Shown in pieces: positions 1-7,282 of a stretch of DNA of 64,000 nt. The translations under genes and the position numbers were made by a program. The DNA comes from an uncultured Lentisphaerota bacterium (GTDB taxonomy: Bacteria; Verrucomicrobiota; Kiritimatiellia; RFP12; UBA1067): contig ONRL01000005.1 of NCBI GenBank assembly GCA_900320225.1, positions 1-64,000 of the forward strand. Direction: 5' to 3'. The notes under the pieces are model-generated. The model saw nothing but the letters and a program-made list of their open reading frames with translations, did no database searches and was not told the DNA's origin. Each line of letters starts with the position of its first letter. Position 1 is the stretch's first letter.

Positions 1-2289
1 GGCACGCTCGAGGTGAACGGCTCGTTCAACGTGGCGGCCGGCCGCACGGTCACGGTGAACGGCCCGCTCGCGCAGACGGGGCCGCTCGCCAACCGTCTCG
101 TCAAGGACGGCGACGGCACGCTCGTCGTCAAGGGCGACTCGACGCTCGGCTACTTCGCCATCCACGGCGGCACCGTGAAGTTCGACGGCGGCATGCACGC
201 CATCACCAACGTGTCCACGGGCGCCGGCGAATCCGTGCAGGGGCTTTCGCTCGCCAAGGGCACGATGGTCGTCGAGGGCGGCGCGACGGTCATGACGACG
301 GCGAACTCGATGTACGCCGCCAACTCCGGCGTCGACATGTACGTCACGAACGGCGTCTTCGACGTGTGGTCCCTGAAGAGCGATTACCTCAATGCGTTCA
401 AGGACAACATCGGCTCCTTCGCGCCGAGACGCTCGAGGCTCACCCTCAAGGACGAGGGAACGTTCGTCGTGAAGGCGTTCCGCATCTCCAAGGCCGCCAG
501 CAACAGCTACCCCGACAACCCGGACGAGGTCTACCTCGGTCCGGGCGGACGGTTCGTGTTCCGTAACTTCTGCATGGACGAGTCGAACGGCAGCAAGTTG
601 TACGCCACCATGAACCTCGACGGCGGCACGCTCATCACCACCAACACGCCGACCGACAAGGCGAACGGGGCCAAGCTCAACCGCTTCAGCACCGGCGACA
701 GGCACACCAACAAATGCTGGCAGAACGTGCACCTGTACGTCAAGGAGGGCGGCCTCACCATCGACACGCAGGGCGACTGCGACTCGTACTTCTACAAGGC
801 GTTCGAGAGCGGCGCGGAGCACGACGGCGGCATCACGCTTACGGGCAAGCACTGCGCCTACCTGTACGCCACCAACACCTACAACGGCGGCACGACCGTG
901 ACGGGGGGCGTCTACTGCGCGATCGACACCGACCGCTCGCTGGGCGCGATCCCCGCCGAACCGACGGACAACGTGTTCATGCAGTCCAGTTCCGCGTTCT
1001 TCCACATTGGCGCGACGTGCGACGTCCACCCGAACCGCACGTTCCGCCTGGCGGACGGCGTCGATGCGCAGTTCGGGACATTTGAAGGTAGGGTCGGCCG
1101 CATCCGCGGCCAGGTCCTCGGCGAAAAGGCGCTTCTGAAGGTCGTCTCCAGCTGGCCCGGCACCACCGCGCTCGCGCCGAACGAGGGCGTCACGAACCGG
1201 ATCGGCAAGCTGCTGGTGAACGGCGTCCTGCGCATCGACAGCGGCACGACGCTCGTCACGAGCAACTGCGCGGCCGGCGTCGGCACGGCATGTCCGCTGC
1301 TGGTTAGCGGCAACGGCTCGAGCTTCTCGGACACGCGGGGCTGCCTAGTCGTCGCGGGCGGCGTGCTGAAGGTGACGCAAAACTGCTACATCACGGTTGG
1401 CAACTACGGGCAGGTGATCGTCACGAACGGCGTTCTGGACCTCACGGCCACGCGCGAACTCCTGAGCGGCATCAACGGCGCCAACGTTGCTAACGGAAAC
1501 GGGCGCACGACCGTGGCGCACGGCGGCGAACTCAGGTGCGCGGCGTTGCGCATCAGCCAGTGGCGGAACTTCAAGGACGGACTGCCGGTCAACTCTGTGA
1601 ACATACAGACGGGCGGTGTGGTGCGGCTCAACAACTTCTACATCGACACGAACCCCAACCAGTGCGGACTCCTTAACCTCGACGGCGGCGTCGTGGTGCC
1701 GCGGGCGAACAACGTAAACTTCCTCGGCACGGACCACCTCAAGTGGCGGACGAACATCATTGTCCGCGCGTGCGCGGGCGGCGCGATCTTCGACACGACC
1801 AACTTCAACATTTCCGTCAAGAACTCCATCTACAGCGGCGCGGAGCAGGACGGCGGCCTCACGAAGCGCGGCGCGGGCACGCTCACGATGGTGAACACCA
1901 ACACGTACAACGGCGTCACGCGCCTGGAGGGCGGCACGCTGGCGTTCACGCACGCGGAGGGCTACCCGGGCGGCGATATCGAGATCGCGGCCGCGGCCGT
2001 GCAGGGCAAGACGCTTGCCGCGCCGCTCCTCACGGCGCAGGCGGTCACGTTCCGCGAAGGGAAGGGCGTGCGCGTGACGGAGGCGGACACGCTCGACGAC
2101 AAGACCTACGGCCGGATGAAGACCGTGGCGACGTTCACGACGCCGCTCGCGGCCGTGCCGTCGCTCACGCTCGTGAACACGGACGGCACGGAATGGACGG
2201 ATAGCAAGCAGTGGTGCCTGCTGCTGGCCGACGGCGGCAAGACGCTGCAGTTCGGCGCGCTTCGCGGCACGCAGGTGATTGTCCGGTAG
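1..2289 (+). CDS. Autotransporter-associated beta-strand repeat protein, 5' end missing
   Basis: The reading frame is open from the first base, so the N-terminus lies outside the window; 762 residues are visible. The product is built of short Gly/Thr/Asn-rich beta-strand units such as GGTLAFTH, GAGTLTMVNTNTYNG and GGVVRLNNFYI, typical of secreted parallel beta-helix passengers with autotransporter-associated repeats. It is a paralogue of the protein at 4699-7140. Alignment with that protein, whose matching GTL motif is at residue 86, suggests about 85 residues are missing here. The last 130 residues are nearly identical between the two, and the chain ends in QVIVR. It is probably an exported or cell-surface adhesin or matrix protein. 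No catalytic motif is visible and the ligand is unknown. Confidence 0.85.
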   Translation, partial: GTLEVNGSFNVAAGRTVTVNGPLAQTGPLANRLVKDGDGTLVVKGDSTLGYFAIHGGTVKFDGGMHAITNVSTGAGESVQGLSLAKGTMVVEGGATVMTTANSMYAANSGVDMYVTNGVFDVWSLKSDYLNAFKDNIGSFAPRRSRLTLKDEGTFVVKAFRISKAASNSYPDNPDEVYLGPGGRFVFRNFCMDESNGSKLYATMNLDGGTLITTNTPTDKANGAKLNRFSTGDRHTNKCWQNVHLYVKEGGLTIDTQGDCDSYFYKAFESGAEHDGGITLTGKHCAYLYATNTYNGGTTVTGGVYCAIDTDRSLGAIPAEPTDNVFMQSSSAFFHIGATCDVHPNRTFRLADGVDAQFGTFEGRVGRIRGQVLGEKALLKVVSSWPGTTALAPNEGVTNRIGKLLVNGVLRIDSGTTLVTSNCAAGVGTACPLLVSGNGSSFSDTRGCLVVAGGVLKVTQNCYITVGNYGQVIVTNGVLDLTATRELLSGINGANVANGNGRTTVAHGGELRCAALRISQWRNFKDGLPVNSVNIQTGGVVRLNNFYIDTNPNQCGLLNLDGGVVVPRANNVNFLGTDHLKWRTNIIVRACAGGAIFDTTNFNISVKNSIYSGAEQDGGLTKRGAGTLTMVNTNTYNGVTRLEGGTLAFTHAEGYPGGDIEIAAAAVQGKTLAAPLLTAQAVTFREGKGVRVTEADTLDDKTYGRMKTVATFTTPLAAVPSLTLVNTDGTEWTDSKQWCLLLADGGKTLQFGALRGTQVIVR

Positions 2290-2306
2290 TCGGTCGCCGC
2301 CGGGAC

Positions 2307-2361
2307 GGCGGCTCCCCATGCGGGAGGGTCGCCATTTATTGCGACCGTATGGAGAGCCGCC
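2307..2361. repeat. Intergenic hairpin containing a degenerate family A palindrome
   Basis: Outer arms GGCGGCTCC (2307-2315) and GGAGAGCCGCC (2351-2361) pair around an inner stem GGTCGC (2327-2332) / GCGACC (2341-2346). The inner 20 bases have the length, position and preceding GGGAG of a family A element, but the loop-proximal bases have decayed. It lies between two tandem secreted-protein genes, so it could also act as an mRNA stabilising or attenuating structure. Confidence 0.5.
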
Positions 2362-2399
2362 ATCTGGACGGCTCACGAGAAGGAAGGAACATAACGGCA

Positions 2400-4679
2400 A
2401 TGAAAAAGATAATCGGCATCGGATGCATGGCGGCGAGTGTGTGCGCGTTCGGCGCGCCGACGATGGGCGAAGACGACGGCAAGTACGTGATCGACGTGCC
2501 GGCGGGCGAGACGTACGCCCTCACGGCCGACGACGTGGCGGCCATCGGCACGCTCCCGCTCGTGAAGGCGGGCGAGGGCACTCTTACGGTCAACGACGTG
2601 CTGAAGGACTACACCGGCGACATCTACGTCACCAACGGCATCTACCGGGCGGATACCGCCGGAGCCGTCGGCACGACGAACGGCGTGACGCGCGTGCTGG
2701 ACGGCGGCACGTTCAACGGCACGCGAGAGGTTCCGTCGAGCGGAGGGCTGGCATTTGCGGGGGGCGAGAGGTTCTACATCTGCGGCGAAGGCTACAATCG
2801 ACTGGGTGCGATCCGGCAGACATCCAAGGCGTGTTGTCGCTTTGGCGGCAAGACCACGCTCACCGGGGCGACGCGCATCTCCGGCACCAGCCGCCTGGAC
2901 TACCGCTATGACGGTTTCGACATGGCCGGTTACCAGTTGACCGCCGCAATGGAAGATGGCCAGTGCCTTTTCCTTGTGGGCGTGTCTGTTGCCCATCCCG
3001 GAAACATCGTGGTGGAACGCGGCAGTTTTGAGTTCCAGGCAGGCGTCAGCGGGTTCACGGCCGCGCAGACGGTCACGGTGAAGTCCGGCGCGGCTCTCAG
3101 CCAATGGAACTCGACCCAGAAGCAACAGGCGACGCTCGTGCTGGAGGACGGCGCGAGACTCACGTCAAACAACGGCACTTACGCCCCGGGCAAATATGAG
3201 AAAAACGTCTGGGAAGGTCCGATCACCGTGCAGGGCGGGACGGTAAATGCCCTCGCATCCGGCAATCAGGTGACGTTTGTCGGCAAGATTTCCGGAGCGG
3301 GAGGGTTCAGGGGCGGGAGCGGCGGCTGGCTGCAGTTCTACAATGCGGCTAACACGTTTACGGACGGTATCGGCCAGACCAGCGGCGGCGTGGCCGCGTG
3401 GAACACGAACTCCATTCCCGTCCAGGGCGGTGCGGTGGCGCTCACGAACGCGAGCCTGCACCTGATGAAGTCACCGCCGTACACAATGACGCTCCCCGAT
3501 CTTGCGTTCCATGGAACAGGGGTCGTTTCCGGCAAGTTGGCGAGCGTGTCGGCGAAATCCCTTGCGAAGACAGGCTCGGGCATGCTTGATCTCTGGACCC
3601 CCCTGCAAGTGACGGGCCCGTTGTCCGTCCAGAATGGCGGCATCCGCATTCGCACGCGCGTGCCGGACACGCCAAGCGGTCTCCACTGGTATCAGAAGGA
3701 CGTTACCGGAAACATCAACGCGATCACCGTGCCGCCGACGATTCCGTACATGGGCATCGACCAAGCCGGCGTTTCGTTCGCCTATCGCGCGTGGCCCGCG
3801 GTCCCGACATTCAACACATGCTACTACTACACTGGCTATATCCGCGTGCCGGGCGAGGAGGGCGAGACGGTGACGCTCAACTGCATCTCCAGCATCGCGC
3901 GCACCACGCACCTGCGCATCGGCGACACGGACGTGATCAAGTTCAACGACCAGGCCGACCTGATCGACAACGAGAACCTTGCCGCGAACGACTGGTCGCG
4001 CTTCCGCATGGGGCGGCAGCGGACGCTCACCGCCGGCTGGCATCCACTGTTTCTCGAGATGCACAATTGGCATGACACGACCCGAGGACCGCAGCCCAAT
4101 ACGGGCAAGGGGTGGCAGGCGAATTTCGGCATTGGCATCGACTGGCAGGGACGGTGTGTCACGAACCCCGTGTACTACGCCAAGCTCGTCGATCCCGGCG
4201 ACGGCTCGTTCCTGCGTCCGGCGATGACAAAGGAGGAAGTGGATCCAGCCGCCTACCGTCCGGCGTTCGACGGCCCGGCGACCTTCGGTCCGGGCACGTC
4301 CATCGACTTCGGCGACGTGGCGCCGTACGTGCCGTTCGTCTTCAACGACCTCTCGGGCTGCCCCGCGATCGCGAACGGCGAGCTTGTGGTGAGCAACAGC
4401 TGGACGGCCTCGCACGCGCAAGCCACTGCCCAGCCGCTCACGGTTGCCGCCGGGGCGAAGCTGACGTTCGCCGCCGGTACGACGCTCGCCATCGAGGACA
4501 TTGATCTCTTCAGCCGCAAGCCCGCCGGCACGCCGCTCGTTGTCGCCGCCGACGCGGATGCCATCACGGGGCTGCCTGAATTGATCGGTGTCAACCACAA
4601 GTGGAAGGTCGAGGCGTCAGGGGACGGCAAGTCGCTCGTCCTGCGCGACATCAGCGGCATGGTGCTCACGATCAGGTGA
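2400..4679 (+). CDS. Secreted beta-strand repeat protein with PA14-like domain
   Basis: 759 residues. The start is the ATG at 2400, preceded by AGGAAGG at a good distance; the open frame extends further upstream, but only this start gives a signal peptide (MKKIIGIGCMAASVCAFGA). The first two thirds are Gly/Thr-rich beta-strand repeats as in its neighbours. Around residues 425-600 lies a segment with TCYYYTGYIRVPG, HLRIGDTDVIKFND and LTAGWHPLFLEMHNW, which resembles a PA14 carbohydrate-binding beta-barrel. The protein ends in MVLTIR, matching the hydrophobic-Arg terminus of the other four proteins in this run. It is likely an exported glycan-binding surface protein. The PA14 assignment is by pattern only. 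Confidence 0.8.
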   Translation: MKKIIGIGCMAASVCAFGAPTMGEDDGKYVIDVPAGETYALTADDVAAIGTLPLVKAGEGTLTVNDVLKDYTGDIYVTNGIYRADTAGAVGTTNGVTRVLDGGTFNGTREVPSSGGLAFAGGERFYICGEGYNRLGAIRQTSKACCRFGGKTTLTGATRISGTSRLDYRYDGFDMAGYQLTAAMEDGQCLFLVGVSVAHPGNIVVERGSFEFQAGVSGFTAAQTVTVKSGAALSQWNSTQKQQATLVLEDGARLTSNNGTYAPGKYEKNVWEGPITVQGGTVNALASGNQVTFVGKISGAGGFRGGSGGWLQFYNAANTFTDGIGQTSGGVAAWNTNSIPVQGGAVALTNASLHLMKSPPYTMTLPDLAFHGTGVVSGKLASVSAKSLAKTGSGMLDLWTPLQVTGPLSVQNGGIRIRTRVPDTPSGLHWYQKDVTGNINAITVPPTIPYMGIDQAGVSFAYRAWPAVPTFNTCYYYTGYIRVPGEEGETVTLNCISSIARTTHLRIGDTDVIKFNDQADLIDNENLAANDWSRFRMGRQRTLTAGWHPLFLEMHNWHDTTRGPQPNTGKGWQANFGIGIDWQGRCVTNPVYYAKLVDPGDGSFLRPAMTKEEVDPAAYRPAFDGPATFGPGTSIDFGDVAPYVPFVFNDLSGCPAIANGELVVSNSWTASHAQATAQPLTVAAGAKLTFAAGTTLAIEDIDLFSRKPAGTPLVVAADADAITGLPELIGVNHKWKVEASGDGKSLVLRDISGMVLTIR

Positions 4680-4698
4680 AGGAACGAAAGGTCGGATT

Positions 4699-7140
4699 GT
4701 GAAGAGTCTAACGATCATCGGATGCATGGCGATGGTTTTTGCCGTCGGTGCGGCGGACTACACGTGGCTGGCGAGCCCCGTGAGCGGCAACTGGCTCACG
4801 GACGCGAACTGGGACCAGGGTGCGTGGGACGAGACCGCGACGGCGAACGCGGCCATTTTCGGCGCGTCGTCGCAGACGTCCGTGGACGTGAACGGCGACG
4901 TGACGGCGGCGTCCGTGACCGTGGACGGCGCGGACTACACGTTCGGCGGCGCGGGCACGCTCATGTTGAACGGCCCGTTCACCGTGGCGGCCGGGCATAC
5001 GGTCACGGTCACGGGTGCGGTTGCGCAGACAAGCGGCGTGCTGACGGAGCGCTTCAACAAAATGGGCGGCGGCACGCTCGCGCTGACGGGCGGCGGCTCG
5101 TTGGGGCGCATCGGCGTTGCGGCCGGCAAGCTGGAACTGCGCGGCGGCACGTTCGACGTGACCTATCCGGACGGCGCGGAAGGCCAGAACGGCACCATGT
5201 CGCCGCTCATCATGCACGCCGAGAACGCCGAGCTGCTCGTCACGGACGGCGCCACGTTGCGGCTCTACGGCAATCCTCGCACGGTCAAGGCGACCGGAAT
5301 CCTCCGCATCGAAAACGGCACGGTGAGCGCGGAAGGCCAAGTCCCGTTCTGGAACAGCTCCTACACGGACAGCCGAAGCGGGCAGGTCATCGTCGGCAAG
5401 GGCGGGCGGATGAAGGCCTACACGTGGCTCAACGCCGGATTCAGCATTGCGGACAAGGTCACGACGCTCGTGACGACGGGCGGCGTGATGGAAGTGGAGC
5501 AGGGACTCGCAAGCAACAGCGGCAGCTTTTCCTCGACGATGCTCTTCGACGGCGGCACGCTCATCTCCCGCAACTTCAATTTCTCCTCGTACAAGACGAA
5601 GACGCTCGTCAAGGTCGGTCCGGGCGGCATCCATCTCGAGGTGCCGTCCAACCTGCAGTCGGTTGGCGGATTTCTCCACAGCAACGGCGAGAGCGACGGG
5701 GGCGTGCACGTGAACGGACATCCTGTGGTCTATTTTACTGGTACGAACGACCACAAGGGCGGCACGTGGCTGGACGGCGCGAACAACGTCTACCTCTGCC
5801 TGGACGGGGACGGTCCGCTCGGCGCCGTCCCGTCCACGCCCACCAACAACATCTTCTTCGTGAAGAGCACGGACATCCTCGTGGGCAACGCCGCCAACGT
5901 GCGGACGCACGCGAACAGGACCGTGTCGATCGCACCCAACGCCGTCGCCCAGTTCGGCGTCACGGCCGGTTCGCCGTTCACGATCGGCGGCGTCCTGAGC
6001 GGACCGACGAACAGCAAGGTGCGGACGGTCCACAACTGGGCCGGCGGCCCCGTCGTGTTCGATCCCGGCGAGGGGAGGGTCAGCTCGTTCGGGCAGCTGC
6101 GCGTCAACCACTCCACGGTCCTTGCGAGCGGCAGGATGGAGATGACGCAGGCCCGCAACGGCGCGGAGACAGGCGCGTCCGTGCCGGAAGAGCAGAAGGG
6201 CGGCAGCCTGTGGGTGGCGAGCGGCCACACGTTCTCGATCACGGGCGGCGTGTTCATGGCCAACAAGAGCAGCAAATACGTGACGCTGCAGGGCAACCTG
6301 ACGGTGACGGACGGCGGCGTGGCGGATCTTGACGTCAGCAGCGAAGTGCTGAACGCGTTCGGCGTGCCCGGCACGACCACCGTGGCGCGCGCGGGCACGC
6401 TCATCTGCAGGAGCTTCCGCGTCGCGCAGTCGATCGGGAATCCGGATTCGGCGCGGCTGCACCTCGTCACGGGCGGCGTCTTCATCGCCAACAGCCTGTA
6501 CATCGACGAAGGGACGAAGCCCCACGCCCGCCTTGACTTCAACGGCGGCATGCTCGTGTCGCGCGTGAACAACGGCTCGTTCATCGGGGCTTCGGCGATG
6601 TGGAAGACGAACGTGTTCGCCTACGTCCAGGCGGGAGGCTTGATTGTCTCCAACAACCACAACATCGGCATCGGGATCCCGCTGCGCTCTGCGGCGGAGC
6701 AGGACGGCGGCCTCGCGAAATACGGAACCGGGACGCTCACGGTGTCGAACACCAACACCTACAACGGCGCGACGCGCCTCGGCGGCGGCACGCTCGCCTT
6801 CACGCACGCGGAGGGTTATCCGGGCGGCAACATCGAGATCGCGGCGGCGGCCGTGCAGGGATCGCTCGCCGCGCCGCTCCTTACGGCCCAGTCTGTTACG
6901 TTCCGAGAAGGGAAGGGCGTGCGCGTGACGGAGGCGGACACGCTCGACGACAAGACGTACGGTTCGATGAAGACCGTCGCGACGTTCACCACGCCGCTCG
7001 CGTCATTGCCGTTGCTCACGCTCGTGAATACGGACGGTACGGAATGGACGAGCAGCAAGCAATGGCACTTGAAGTTGGTAGACGGCGGCAAAACGCTGCA
7101 GTTCGGTGCCCAACGCGCCACGCAGCTGATTCTCAGGTGA
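4699..7140 (+). CDS. Autotransporter-associated beta-strand repeat protein
   Basis: 813 residues from a GTG start at 4699, chosen because it gives a signal peptide with the same IIGCMA core as the neighbouring genes (MKSLTIIGCMAMVFAVGA) and follows a GGAACGAAAGG ribosome-binding region. The mature protein opens with DYTWLASPVSGNWLTDANW, a typical start for Verrucomicrobiota-type beta-strand-repeat passengers, and continues in Gly/Thr/Asn-rich strands. The C-terminal 130 residues are almost identical to those of the upstream paralogue (EGYPGGNIEIAAAAVQG, FREGKGVRVTEADTLDDKTYG) and end in QLILR. Recent duplication or gene conversion of the 3' end is likely. Its role is presumably surface adhesion or matrix formation; the ligand is unknown. 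Confidence 0.85.
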   Translation: MKSLTIIGCMAMVFAVGAADYTWLASPVSGNWLTDANWDQGAWDETATANAAIFGASSQTSVDVNGDVTAASVTVDGADYTFGGAGTLMLNGPFTVAAGHTVTVTGAVAQTSGVLTERFNKMGGGTLALTGGGSLGRIGVAAGKLELRGGTFDVTYPDGAEGQNGTMSPLIMHAENAELLVTDGATLRLYGNPRTVKATGILRIENGTVSAEGQVPFWNSSYTDSRSGQVIVGKGGRMKAYTWLNAGFSIADKVTTLVTTGGVMEVEQGLASNSGSFSSTMLFDGGTLISRNFNFSSYKTKTLVKVGPGGIHLEVPSNLQSVGGFLHSNGESDGGVHVNGHPVVYFTGTNDHKGGTWLDGANNVYLCLDGDGPLGAVPSTPTNNIFFVKSTDILVGNAANVRTHANRTVSIAPNAVAQFGVTAGSPFTIGGVLSGPTNSKVRTVHNWAGGPVVFDPGEGRVSSFGQLRVNHSTVLASGRMEMTQARNGAETGASVPEEQKGGSLWVASGHTFSITGGVFMANKSSKYVTLQGNLTVTDGGVADLDVSSEVLNAFGVPGTTTVARAGTLICRSFRVAQSIGNPDSARLHLVTGGVFIANSLYIDEGTKPHARLDFNGGMLVSRVNNGSFIGASAMWKTNVFAYVQAGGLIVSNNHNIGIGIPLRSAAEQDGGLAKYGTGTLTVSNTNTYNGATRLGGGTLAFTHAEGYPGGNIEIAAAAVQGSLAAPLLTAQSVTFREGKGVRVTEADTLDDKTYGSMKTVATFTTPLASLPLLTLVNTDGTEWTSSKQWHLKLVDGGKTLQFGAQRATQLILR

Positions 7141-7149
7141 GTTTGACCA

Positions 7150-7254
7150 AGGACAAAGGACAGATGACAAAGGACAAAGTATGGAGGTGCCCCATTCGGT
7201 CGCGCAGGAGCGCGACCCTCCCGCCTTTGTCTTCCGTCTTCTGTCCTTTGTCCT
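7150..7254. repeat. Composite inverted repeat: AGGACAAAG arms around a family A palindrome
   Basis: A 30-base left arm (7150-7179, beginning AGGACAAAGGACAGATGAC) is the imperfect reverse complement of 7225-7254, with about 26 of 30 positions pairing. Between them, at 7198-7217, lies a perfect family A palindrome GGTCGCGC-AGGA-GCGCGACC followed by CTCCC. The whole unit fills the gap between two secreted-protein genes and could fold into one long hairpin with an internal one. Confidence 0.7.
7198..7217 (+). repeat. Family A palindrome (T-A stem variant)
   Basis: Perfect 8-bp stem GGTCGCGC / GCGCGACC with loop AGGA, followed by CTCCC. The third base pair is T-A instead of the A-T found in most copies, a compensatory change. 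Confidence 0.8.
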
Positions 7255-7282
7255 CCCAACAAAAGCGAAAGGACCAATGACT

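Noticed and set aside
2400-2460. IGC in the signal peptides of the adhesins as a lipobox
   Set aside because: Only about five hydrophobic residues precede the Cys, too few for a lipoprotein signal; a normal signal-peptidase site follows.
4708-6807. Minus-strand open frame opposite the third adhesin gene
   Set aside because: Antisense of a repeat protein; composition reflects the GC-rich repeats only.
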